Below are positions 1-5,706 of a stretch of DNA of 5,706 bases, in pieces. Position 1 is the first letter of the stretch; each line of letters opens with the position of its first letter. The stretch spans positions 181,147 to 186,852 of the forward strand of contig KL571195.1 in assembly GCA_000715855.1 (NCBI GenBank), given 5' to 3'. This DNA comes from Actinoplanes liguriensis (GTDB lineage: Bacteria > Actinomycetota > Actinomycetes > Mycobacteriales > Micromonosporaceae). Position numbers and translations under genes: made by a program. The notes beneath the pieces were generated by a model. That model was given only the letters and a program-made list of their open reading frames with translations. It did not search any database and was not told where the DNA came from.

Positions 1-1053
1 AGTTGTGGTGGATCGTCATCCGCGCGGTCACGTTGTCGGTCCAGCCGATGCCGAACGCCTTGTTCTCGTTCGACAGCTCGTTCCACGACACGGTCAGGTA
101 CGACGTGTCCTTACGGCTGTCGATCAGGCCGTCGTTCATGTTGGTGATCCGGTTGTGGTCGATCCAGATGTGGTCCGCGGTGTCCATCTGGATGCCGTCG
201 TAGTCGTAGACCTTGTCGTCCGGATCGTCCTCCGGCATCGCGGCATCCTTGATCGTCAGGTTCCGGATGATCACGTTCTTCACCCCGGCGCCCAGGAAGA
301 AGCCGCCCTGCAGGATCTGGCCGCTGGTGCCGACGCCGACGATGGACTTGTTCGACTGGACCTTGAGCTCGGTTCCCTTCGGGGTGACGGTGATCGCGGC
401 GGCGACCCTGATGACGTACGGCTCGGTCGCCGTGACGTACTTCTGAAGGTCTGCCAGGGTCGTGACCGTGACGGTCGTGCCGGCCGCGCCGCCGGTCGTG
501 CCGCCGCCCGTCGAGGCGAAGCCGTCCGCGGTGTTCTGAACGCCCACTGCTTGTTCGAGTTGGCGGTGCACGTCTCCTGAATGATCGCCGCGCCCGAGGA
601 CGTCGAGGCGCCCTGGTCGGAGAGGCACAGCCCGCTGCTGACACTGACGACCTGGAAGGTGTCGGTGCCCGAGGAGACGAACTTCCACTGCTGGTTCGTA
701 CCGGTGCCGCAGGTGTACTGCCAGAGCTGCGTTCCGGAGACGGTCGACGCGGACGGCACGTCGACGCACTTGCCACTGTTGACGTTCTTCAGCTGGAAGC
801 CGGAGCCCTGCGCCACCACCTGGAACTGCTGCCAGGTGGCGCCCGCGGTGCAGCCCCACTGCTGGAGCAGCGCCTTGTTGTCCTTCGACGCCGAGGGGAC
901 GTCGATGCACATGCCGCTCTTCTTCACGGCCAGGGTGTAGGTGGTGCCGGCCGCCGGGGCGGTGGCCGCACTCGACGGGAGGACGGACCAGCCGACGATC
1001 CCCGCCGGAACCGCGAGGACGGCAGCAGTCAGAAAAATCCGCTTTTTACGCAT
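1..1053 (-). pseudogene. Secreted pectate lyase (PL1) with N-terminal ricin-type lectin domain, frameshifted and cut by the left edge
   Basis: The ATG at 1053-1051 opens a signal peptide (basic MRKKR, then a hydrophobic stretch to about residue 30) and a ricin-type beta-trefoil (about 37-172) with three repeats, each ending in a Q-x-W/F motif (WQQF, QQWKF, KQWAF). After residue 172 (codon 540-538) the frame runs into arginine-rich nonsense and stops at 280-282. In the -1 frame, from 538 to 2, about 179 codons without a stop encode a pectate lyase: NTADGFAS, VIIRNLTIKD, YDYDGIQMD, HIWIDHN, DGLIDSRKD, FGIGWTDN and IHHN. These carry the usual Ca-binding aspartates and the region before the catalytic arginine, which would lie left of the window. 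PL1 lyases cleave polygalacturonate by beta-elimination. The gene follows the pectinesterase after 3 bp, with only a weak ribosome site (GGTGGG) inside that gene's end. One missing base near 538 explains the break; I see no slippery heptamer. It may be a true pseudogene or a sequencing error. Confidence 0.85.
541..960 (-). repeat. Ricin-module direct repeat, copy in the pectate lyase
   Basis: This stretch encodes residues about 32-171 of the lyase and matches 1963-2382 in the pectinesterase at a constant offset of 1422 bp at both ends. By eye the proteins are about 85-90% identical, with a few compensating one-residue gaps. Likeness falls sharply left of 541, where the catalytic domains differ, and continues more weakly to the right through the signal peptides (shared AVPAG and GW-VLPS patterns). 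This is a duplicated coding module, not a mobile element. Confidence 0.85.
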
Positions 1054-1056
1054 GAG

Positions 1057-2481
1057 TCAGCCCACCGGGTTCCAGGAGTCGGTGCCCGCGAGGTACTTCT
1101 GCGGGGTGTAGTTGGCGGCCTGCGCGTCACTGAGCTGCGGCCGGTTGCTGTTCGTGGTGGCGCCCGAGCCGGTGTTCTTGTACTCCAGGAAGCGCGCGTT
1201 CTCCCAGACGTTGCCGGACATGTCGATCCACGGCTCGCTGGTCTTGATCGTGGCGCTCAGCGACGACTCCCGGTACAGGACCTGCGCGTCCGGCCCCCAC
1301 GGGCGGCCCAGCTGCGTGGTGTTGTTCACCGCGCCGGTGATCGTGCACTTGTAGAACAGGAAGCCGTAGGTGGCGGCCGCGTCGGTCTTGGCCGCCGTGA
1401 TCGGGCCGCCGGTGGTCCGCTTCTCGTACACCTGGGTCGCGGTGAAGACCCCGACGCCGCCGCCGAAGATGAAGTCGACGGTTCCCTCGACGTAGGAGTT
1501 CTTGACGTACGTCCGCCCGCTGTTCAGCAGGAACGTGTCCTGATCGCCGAGCAGCCGGACGTTGTCCAGCTGCGCCCGGTCGCCGCCGAGCTTGAGCGCG
1601 ACGGCCTGGTCGCCGTCCTCGTAGGTGTTCTCGTCGTAGTCGTTCGAGATCGTCAGGTTCGTCGCGACGAAGTCCTTGGCGGCGACCGAGACGCTGGCGC
1701 TGCCGGAGGTGCCGCTGGTGTGCGCCGAGTTGTTGTAGACGATCACCGTCTGGGACGCCGACGAGCCGGTGCCCTGCAGCGTGATGAACGGCTTGTTCGA
1801 CGGGACGCTGACCACCTCGCGGTAGGTCCCCGGGGCGATGGTGATCGTCACCCGGCCGGTGTTGTTCGCCGGCACCGCGTCGATCGCCGCCTGCACGGTC
1901 GTGTACTTACCGCTGCCGTCCTTCGCCACGGTCGCGCCGGACGACGCCGACACCGGGGTGAACGCCCACTGCTTGTTCGAGTTCGCGGTGCAGGTCTCCT
2001 GGATGATCGCCGCGCCCGAGGACGTCGAGGCGCCCTGGTCGGAGACGCACAGGCCACTGCTCACGCTGACGATCTGGTACGTGCCGGTGCCCGACGCCAC
2101 GAACTTCCACTGCTGGTTCGTGCCCGTCCCGCACGTGTACTGCCAGAGCTGGACGCTCGCCGTCGTCGCGCTGGGCACGTCGACGCACTTGCCGCTGTTG
2201 ACGTTCACCAGGTGGTAGACGCCGGCCCCGGCCGCCACCACCGTGAACTGCTGCCACGCGGCGCCGGCCGTGCAGCCCCACTGCTGGAGCAGCGCCTTGT
2301 TGTCCTTCGAGGCCGACGGCACGTCGATGCACATGCCGCTCTTCTTCGCGGCCAGGGTGTATGTGGTGCCGGCCACCGGGGCGGCCGCCGCCTCGGAGGG
2401 CAACACCGCCCACCCGATCAGGCCGGCCGGGACGGCGAGGGCGGCCACCGCGCCGAACAGCTTCCGCTTGCGAGATGCCAC
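1057..2481 (-). CDS. Secreted pectinesterase (CE8) with N-terminal ricin-type carbohydrate-binding domain
   Basis: This 474-residue enzyme should hydrolyse methyl esters of pectin outside the cell, releasing methanol and polygalacturonate. Residues 1 to about 34 form a signal peptide (SRKRK, hydrophobic core, AAAAP cleavage region). Residues about 39-174 are a ricin B-type trefoil with three repeats (CIDVPSAS...QQW; CVDVPSAS...QQW; CVSDQGAS...KQW). After a short Ser/Ala linker, the CE8 right-handed beta-helix runs from about 184 to 474. It has the family motifs GTYRE (218-222), QAVAL (292-296), GDQDTFL with Gln314 and Asp315, VDFIFG with Asp336, and LGRPW with Arg393 and Trp395; these supply the catalytic aspartates, glutamines and arginine. 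The start is GTG, chosen because an AGAAAGGA ribosome site lies 6 nt upstream and the signal peptide begins there. Its stop is 3 bp before the pectate lyase ATG, so the two are probably co-transcribed and translationally coupled. No key residue appears to be missing. Confidence 0.96.
   Translation of the reverse strand: MASRKRKLFGAVAALAVPAGLIGWAVLPSEAAAAPVAGTTYTLAAKKSGMCIDVPSASKDNKALLQQWGCTAGAAWQQFTVVAAGAGVYHLVNVNSGKCVDVPSATTASVQLWQYTCGTGTNQQWKFVASGTGTYQIVSVSSGLCVSDQGASTSSGAAIIQETCTANSNKQWAFTPVSASSGATVAKDGSGKYTTVQAAIDAVPANNTGRVTITIAPGTYREVVSVPSNKPFITLQGTGSSASQTVIVYNNSAHTSGTSGSASVSVAAKDFVATNLTISNDYDENTYEDGDQAVALKLGGDRAQLDNVRLLGDQDTFLLNSGRTYVKNSYVEGTVDFIFGGGVGVFTATQVYEKRTTGGPITAAKTDAAATYGFLFYKCTITGAVNNTTQLGRPWGPDAQVLYRESSLSATIKTSEPWIDMSGNVWENARFLEYKNTGSGATTNSNRPQLSDAQAANYTPQKYLAGTDSWNPVG
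1963..2382 (-). repeat. Ricin-module direct repeat, copy in the pectinesterase
   Basis: Partner of 541-960. The best conserved blocks are the first trefoil repeat (CIDVPSASKDNKALLQQWGC), the QLWQYTCGTGTNQQWKF segment and the third repeat (SDQGASTSSGAAIIQETC). Conservation at the DNA level, including many silent positions, suggests a fairly recent duplication or gene conversion between neighbours. Confidence 0.85.
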
Positions 2482-2487
2482 TGCGGA

Positions 2488-2495
2488 TCCTTTCT
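2488..2495 (-). promoter_or_regulatory. Ribosome binding site of the pectinesterase gene
   Basis: The minus strand reads AGAAAGGA, then TCCGCA, then GTG. The purine-rich core AAAGGA is 6 nt from the GTG and supports that start. Its upstream edge (2493-2495) overlaps one arm of the inverted repeat at 2493-2538, so a folded transcript could partly mask it. Confidence 0.7.
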
Positions 2496-2538
2496 ACGTA
2501 CCGGGGATGGGTCGCCGGGGATGCGACCGGTACGTAGA
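2493..2538. promoter_or_regulatory. Perfect 12-bp inverted repeat upstream of the pectinase operon (operator or leader hairpin)
   Basis: TCTACGTACCGG at 2493-2504 and its exact reverse complement CCGGTACGTAGA at 2527-2538 flank 22 bp. Inside are a second inverted pair, GGTCGC (2510-2515) with GCGACC (2523-2528), and a direct repeat CCGGGGATG (2501-2509 and 2515-2523, period 14 bp). The element lies between the xylB terminator and the pectinesterase start, and one arm touches the ribosome site. It is either a protein-binding operator or a leader hairpin; the sequence alone does not decide. I find no convincing -10 box nearby, so the promoter of this unit is not placed. Confidence 0.6.
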
Positions 2539-2562
2539 TGCCGTCGAGGCAGGGGCGACAAC

Positions 2563-2615
2563 AAAAAAATCAGAAAAAATTGCGGGGGTACGGCGTGAGC
2601 GCCGCACCCCCGCAA
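2563..2615 (-). terminator. Intrinsic terminator after xylB
   Basis: Reading the minus strand from 2615, a 16-nt arm TTGCGGGGGTGCGGCG (2615-2600), a CTCA loop (2599-2596) and CGCCGTACCCCCGCAA (2595-2580) form a continuous 16-bp stem with one G-U pair. Six T follow directly (2579-2574), and seven more T lie at 2569-2563. It starts 10 bp past the xylB stop. No T tract follows on the plus strand, so it acts one way and separates xylAB from the pectinase unit. Confidence 0.93.
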
Positions 2616-2625
2616 CCGGGACGTT

Positions 2626-4026
2626 CTAGCGGGTCCGGTCCAGCACCGCGTGCTGGGCGGCCGCGTACTGCTCGCGGATCAACGGGACGGGGTCGTCCTC
2701 ATACACCTCGGGGGCCTCCGCGGACCAGGCCGGCGGGGTGTCGCCGCCCGTGGCGACCCAGGCCGCCTGCCGGGCCGCGCCGTCGGCGACATACTCCCCC
2801 GGCGGCGGGACCAGCACCGGCTTGCCGAACAGCGCGGGCGCGATGCGGCGGACCGCCTCGCTCTTCGCCCCGCCGCCGACCAGCACGATCCGATTCGCCC
2901 GCGCACCCTGGCCGACCAGCGCGTCCAGACCGTCCGCGAGAGCGCAGAGCATCCCCTCGACGGCGGCCCGGGCCAGGTGCGCCGGGTCGGACGTCCGCAG
3001 GGTCAGCCCGTGGATCGCGCCGGTCGCGTCCGGCCGGTTCGGAGTCCGCTCACCCTCCAGATACGGCACCAGGACCAGCCCGTCCGCACCCGGCGGGGCG
3101 GAGAGCGCCAGCTCGGACAGCTCGTCGTGCGAGACGCCGAGCAGTTTCGCCGCCGCGTCGAGCACCCGGGCCGCGTTGAGCGTGACCACGATCGGCAGGA
3201 ACCGCCCGGTGGTGTCGGCGAAACCGGCCACCGTGCCGCTCGGGTCGACCGGCGCCGCGTCCGACGAGACGAAGACCGTGCCGGACGTGCCGATCGAGAC
3301 GATCACGTCGCCGGGCAGCGCGCCGGTGCCGAGGGCGGCCGCCGCGTTGTCCCCGGCGCCCGGGCCCAGCGGGGCGCCGTTGGGCAGCAGCCCGGCGATC
3401 CCGGTCGGGCCCAGCACCACCGGCAGGATCAGATCCCGCCCGAAGCCGAGCTCCAGCAGGTCACGCCGGTACTTACCGGTCTTGGCGGACCAGTAGAGCG
3501 TGCCGCTGGCATCGCTGCGGTCGGTCCGGAGATCCGCCAGATCGGTGGACCCGGACAGCTTCCAGGTCAGCCAGTCGTGCGGCAGGCAGACCGCGGCCAC
3601 CCGCGCCGCGTTCGCCGGCTCGTTGCGGGCCAGCCAGCGCAGCTTGGTCAGGGTGAAGCTGGCGACCGGCACGATCCCGACCGCCTCCGCCCACGCGGCC
3701 CCGCCGCCCAGCTCGTCGATCAGGTCGGCGGCCGCGCCGGCGCTACGGGTGTCGTTCCACAGCAGCGCCGGGCGGACCACGTCACCGTTCTCGTCCAGCA
3801 CGACCATGCCGTGCTGCTGGCCGGCCACCGAGGCGGCGGCCACGTCGTCCAGGCCGCCGGCCTCGGCGATCGCCTCCTGAAGAGCCGACCACCAGGCGTC
3901 CGGATGCACCTCGGTGCCGTCCGGGTGCGCGGCACGGCCCTGCCGGACCAGCTTGCCGGTCTCGGCGTCGCGGATCACCACCTTGCAGGACTGGGTCGAG
4001 CTGTCGATCCCGGCAACCAGAGCCAT
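2626..4026 (-). CDS. xylB: Xylulokinase (FGGY carbohydrate kinase)
   Basis: This 466-residue cytoplasmic kinase phosphorylates D-xylulose with ATP to D-xylulose 5-phosphate for the pentose phosphate pathway. The N-terminal FGGY half begins with the phosphate loop [10 protein letters not shown] (6-15) and has the substrate motifs GQQHGM (69-74) and LWNDTRS (89-95). [13 protein letters not shown] (223-235) carries the probable catalytic base Asp226. The C-terminal half has the ATP-binding SIGTSGT (244-250), [10 protein letters not shown] (322-331) and VGGGAKS (383-389). The length fits the family (E. coli XylB, about 484). The reading frame is open far upstream into xylA, but the ATG at 4026 is the start: the protein then begins [10 protein letters not shown] as expected, 2 bp after the xylA stop (TGA-TC-ATG), with GGAG about 10 nt upstream inside xylA. 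Translational coupling to xylA is likely. The next gene on this strand lies beyond a strong terminator. Confidence 0.97.
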   Translation of the reverse strand: MALVAGIDSSTQSCKVVIRDAETGKLVRQGRAAHPDGTEVHPDAWWSALQEAIAEAGGLDDVAAASVAGQQHGMVVLDENGDVVRPALLWNDTRSAGAAADLIDELGGGAAWAEAVGIVPVASFTLTKLRWLARNEPANAARVAAVCLPHDWLTWKLSGSTDLADLRTDRSDASGTLYWSAKTGKYRRDLLELGFGRDLILPVVLGPTGIAGLLPNGAPLGPGAGDNAAAALGTGALPGDVIVSIGTSGTVFVSSDAAPVDPSGTVAGFADTTGRFLPIVVTLNAARVLDAAAKLLGVSHDELSELALSAPPGADGLVLVPYLEGERTPNRPDATGAIHGLTLRTSDPAHLARAAVEGMLCALADGLDALVGQGARANRIVLVGGGAKSEAVRRIAPALFGKPVLVPPPGEYVADGAARQAAWVATGGDTPPAWSAEAPEVYEDDPVPLIREQYAAAQHAVLDRTR

Positions 4027-4028
4027 GA

Positions 4029-5213
4029 TCAGCGAGCTCCGAGCAGGTGCTCGATCGCGAGCTGGTTGAGCTTGACGAAGCCGTAGCCCTGGGCGCCGGC
4101 GGCGTCCGCGTCGTACTCCTCGAAGGCGCTGCGGTCGGCGAGCAGGTCGGCGTAGGTCTCGCCCTCGTTCAGGGTCGGCGCGGAGAGCTCGGCGACCTTG
4201 GACGCGGCGAGCGCCTCCTGCACCTCCGGGTCGGCCCGGAACGCCTTGGCCCGCTCCTTGAGCAGCAGGTACATCCGGATGTTGGCGGCCGCCGAGTCCC
4301 ACACGCCGGTGAAGTCCTCGGTGCGGGACGGCTTGTAGTCGAAGTGCCGCGGGCCGTCGTAGGCCGGGCTGCCGTCGGCACCGTTCTCCAGCAGGTCGAC
4401 CAGGGAGAACGCGTTCAGCAGGTCGCCGTGACCGAAGACCAGGTCCTGGTCGTACTTCGGGCCGTGCTGCCCGTTCAGGTCGATGTGGAACAGCTTCTTG
4501 TGCCACAGCGCCTGGGCGATGCCCTGGGTGAAGTTGAGGTTCGACATCTGCTCGTGGCCGACCTCCGGGTTGATGCCGAAGAACTCGGGGTGCTCCAGCT
4601 CCTGCACGAACGCGATGGCGTGGCCGGCGGTCGGGAGCAGGATGTCGCCGCGGGGCTCGTTCGGCTTCGGCTCGATGGCGAAGCGGAAGCCGTAGCCCTT
4701 GTCGGCCGAATACTGCTGGAGGAGGTTCAGCGCCTCGCGGTAGCGGTCGAGCGCGGCCCGCACGTCCTTGGCCGAGTCATACTCCGCGCCCTCGCGGCCG
4801 CCCCACAGGACCAGCGTCTTCGCACCCAGCTCGGCGCCGAGGTCCATCTGGCGCAGCACCTTGCGCAGCGCGTAGCGCCGGACCGAGCGGTCGTTGCTGG
4901 TGAAGCCGCCGTCCTTGAACACCGGGTGGGTGAACAGGTTGGTGGTCACCATCGGGACGATCAGGCCGGTCTCGTCGAGCGCCTTCTTGAACCCGGCGAT
5001 GATGCCGTCGCGGGTCGCGGCATCGGTGCCGAACGGCACGAGGTCGTCGTCGTGGAACGTGATCCCATACGCACCGACCTCGGCGAGCTTGTGCACCGCC
5101 TCGATCGGGTCGAGCGCCGGGCGGGTGGCGTCACCGAACGGGTCGCGAGCCTGCCAGCCGACGGTCCAGAGACCGAAGGAGAACTTGTCATCGGGTGTGG
5201 CCTGGAGCGACAC
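4029..5213 (-). CDS. xylA: Xylose isomerase (group I, Actinoplanes/Streptomyces type)
   Basis: This 394-residue TIM-barrel enzyme interconverts D-xylose and D-xylulose (and glucose and fructose) using two divalent metal ions; family members are homotetramers. The active site is complete: Trp16, catalytic His54 and Asp57 in [12 protein letters not shown], Phe94, Trp137 in VLWGGREG, Glu181 and Lys183 in [11 protein letters not shown], Glu217 and His220 in NPEVGHEQM, Asp245 in FHIDLNGQ, Asp255 and Asp257 in KYDQDL, and Asp292 in HFDYKP. The numbering is that of the Actinoplanes missouriensis enzyme, and Lys253 at the subunit interface is also present. The C-terminal arm (about 330-394) that embraces a neighbouring subunit is intact. 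The start is GTG at 5213-5211, with a full GGAGGT ribosome site 4 nt upstream. It is the first gene of xylAB, divergent from a ROK regulator, with a promoter at 5255-5283. Confidence 0.98.
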   Translation of the reverse strand: MSLQATPDDKFSFGLWTVGWQARDPFGDATRPALDPIEAVHKLAEVGAYGITFHDDDLVPFGTDAATRDGIIAGFKKALDETGLIVPMVTTNLFTHPVFKDGGFTSNDRSVRRYALRKVLRQMDLGAELGAKTLVLWGGREGAEYDSAKDVRAALDRYREALNLLQQYSADKGYGFRFAIEPKPNEPRGDILLPTAGHAIAFVQELEHPEFFGINPEVGHEQMSNLNFTQGIAQALWHKKLFHIDLNGQHGPKYDQDLVFGHGDLLNAFSLVDLLENGADGSPAYDGPRHFDYKPSRTEDFTGVWDSAAANIRMYLLLKERAKAFRADPEVQEALAASKVAELSAPTLNEGETYADLLADRSAFEEYDADAAGAQGYGFVKLNQLAIEHLLGAR

Positions 5214-5217
5214 GGTT

Positions 5218-5223
5218 ACCTCC
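5218..5223 (-). promoter_or_regulatory. Ribosome binding site of xylA
   Basis: The minus strand reads GGAGGT, AACC, GTG: a full anti-16S match 4 nt from the GTG at 5213. It fixes the start and predicts strong translation. Confidence 0.85.
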
Positions 5224-5227
5224 GGGA

Positions 5228-5235
5228 AACGCGTT
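5228..5235. promoter_or_regulatory. Small palindrome AACGCGTT in the xylA leader
   Basis: This perfect 8-bp palindrome has a central CG and lies between the predicted xylA promoter and its ribosome site. CG-centred palindromes of this kind resemble half of a LacI-family operator, but symmetry stops after 8 bp (A opposite C next). It may be a weak roadblock operator or chance. Confidence 0.2.
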
Positions 5236-5254
5236 CGATTTGTTTAGTGGTTGA

Positions 5255-5283
5255 ATTATTTGGCGAGGGTATGGCATTGTCAA
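5255..5283 (-). promoter_or_regulatory. xylA: Predicted xylAB promoter (-35 TTGACA, -10 AATAAT)
   Basis: On the minus strand a consensus -35 TTGACA (5283-5278) is followed by a 17-bp spacer and AATAAT (5260-5255), one mismatch from TATAAT. Transcription would begin near 5248, leaving a leader of about 35 nt with the GGAGGT site. The AT-rich stretch 5238-5261 stands out in this GC-rich region and includes TTTGTTTA (5239-5246), a possible regulator half-site; I could not find a good full palindrome. The -35 lies 4 bp from the regulator's start codon, so a bound regulator could control both directions. Confidence 0.75.
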
Positions 5284-5287
5284 GGGC

Positions 5288-5706
5288 GTGACGGGCCGAT
5301 TGACGACGAGATCCAGCGCCCCCGTCCGCCAGTCGAGCGTGCGAGCCCATAATCTCGCGCTGGTCCTGAACACCGTGGCGAACAGCGCGGACGCACCCTC
5401 CCGGGCAGCCCTCTCGACCGCCACCGGGCTCACCCGGGCCACCGTGTCGGCGCTGGTCGACGACCTCATCGCGGGCGCCCTGCTGACCGAGCTGGACCCG
5501 CCGCCCCGCACCGGCGCCGGGCGGCCCGCGGCCGGTCTCGCGCTCACCGCGGCCGGTCCGGCCGGGCTGGGCCTGGAGATCAACGTCGACTACCTGGCCG
5601 CCTGCGTGGTCGACCTGACCGGCGCGGTCCGCCAGCGCTTCACCGAGCATGCCGACCAGCGCCCGGCCGGGCCCGCCGAGGCGCTCGCCGCACTGGGCCG
5701 GCTCCG
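5288..5706 (+). CDS. xylR: ROK-family transcriptional regulator, probable xylose repressor XylR (N-terminal part, runs off the right edge)
   Basis: This open frame of 139 codons continues past the window. From the GTG at 5288 it begins MTGRLTTRSS and reaches the conserved SVRAHNLALVL (17-27). A winged helix-turn-helix follows (about 38-62, SRAALSTATGLTRATVSALV), then the GAGRPAAG wing (76-83). The ROK sugar-kinase-like fold starts at GLGLEINVDYLAACVVDLTG (93-112). Most of the sugar-binding half and its zinc site lie outside. ROK regulators usually repress sugar genes and are released by the sugar; divergence from xylA makes xylose the likely signal, which is inference. The frame has no ATG and no good ribosome site (only AAGGGC touching the GTG), so it may be leaderless or start elsewhere, for example TTG at 5300 or GTG at 5339. 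The ATG at 5271 is in another frame and stops after six codons. Confidence 0.9.
   Translation, partial: MTGRLTTRSSAPVRQSSVRAHNLALVLNTVANSADAPSRAALSTATGLTRATVSALVDDLIAGALLTELDPPPRTGAGRPAAGLALTAAGPAGLGLEINVDYLAACVVDLTGAVRQRFTEHADQRPAGPAEALAALGRL

Noticed and set aside
530..545. Programmed -1 ribosomal frameshift in the pectate lyase
   Set aside because: No X-XXY-YYZ slippery heptamer is present near GCG-TTC-AGA, and such recoding is not known to me for this family; mutation or sequencing error is simpler.
1720..2598. Plus-strand open frame opposite the pectinesterase and across the terminator
   Set aside because: Arg/Gly/His-rich shadow that runs through the hairpin terminator and ends without family resemblance.
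2580..2615. Terminator acting in both directions
   Set aside because: The T tract is present only on the minus-strand side; the plus side continues CCGGGACG.
2650..4086. Long plus-strand open frame (478 codons) opposite xylB
   Set aside because: Arg/Gly/Pro/Val-rich composition typical of the antisense frame of a high-GC gene; no domain, and xylB on the other strand is certain.
4027..4506. Upstream extension of the xylB frame into xylA
   Set aside because: The extra residues are Arg/Pro-rich nonsense and overlap the well-defined xylA C-terminus; the family start [10 protein letters not shown] is at 4026.
4047..5291. Plus-strand open frame (414 codons) opposite xylA
   Set aside because: Low-complexity Val/Leu/Arg/Glu sequence mirroring the xylA codons; no recognisable family or ribosome site.
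5216..5650. Minus-strand open frames opposite the ROK regulator
   Set aside because: The plus strand encodes a clear HTH-ROK protein; the minus frames show no domain and would cross the xylA promoter.

Overview
The window comes from a high-GC actinobacterium, most probably Actinoplanes or a close relative in the Micromonosporaceae. The GC content, the GTG starts and a 394-residue actinobacterial xylose isomerase point this way. As far as I can recall it, that isomerase matches the well-studied Actinoplanes missouriensis enzyme closely, with every active-site residue at the same number. No mobile element, tRNA, rRNA or CRISPR array is visible.

Layout from right to left. At 5288-5706 (+) is the 5' part of a ROK-family transcriptional regulator. 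It is divergent from xylA-xylB (5213 to 2626, -), and the two are separated by 74 bp that carry a near-consensus promoter for xylAB. XylA and XylB turn D-xylose into D-xylulose 5-phosphate; the divergent ROK protein is the likely xylose-responsive repressor. A strong intrinsic hairpin terminator (2563-2615) closes the xylAB transcript.

Below it on the same strand is a second unit for secreted pectin breakdown: a pectinesterase with an N-terminal ricin-type carbohydrate-binding domain (2481 to 1057), followed after 3 bp by a ricin-domain pectate lyase of family PL1 (1053 to beyond the left edge). Pectinesterase removes methyl esters and the lyase cleaves the de-esterified polygalacturonate, so the two would act in sequence outside the cell. 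The 144-bp gap ahead of this unit holds the terminator and a perfect 12-bp inverted repeat that touches the pectinesterase ribosome binding site.

Points of interest: the pectate lyase reading frame is broken by one base exactly where the ricin module meets the catalytic domain; the signal peptide-ricin module is duplicated between the two neighbouring enzymes at a constant spacing of 1422 bp; the inverted repeat before the pectinase unit is an unexplained control element; and the xylA/regulator intergenic region is very compact. I see no wholly new system here; it is a sugar-utilisation locus with some regulatory and evolutionary oddities.
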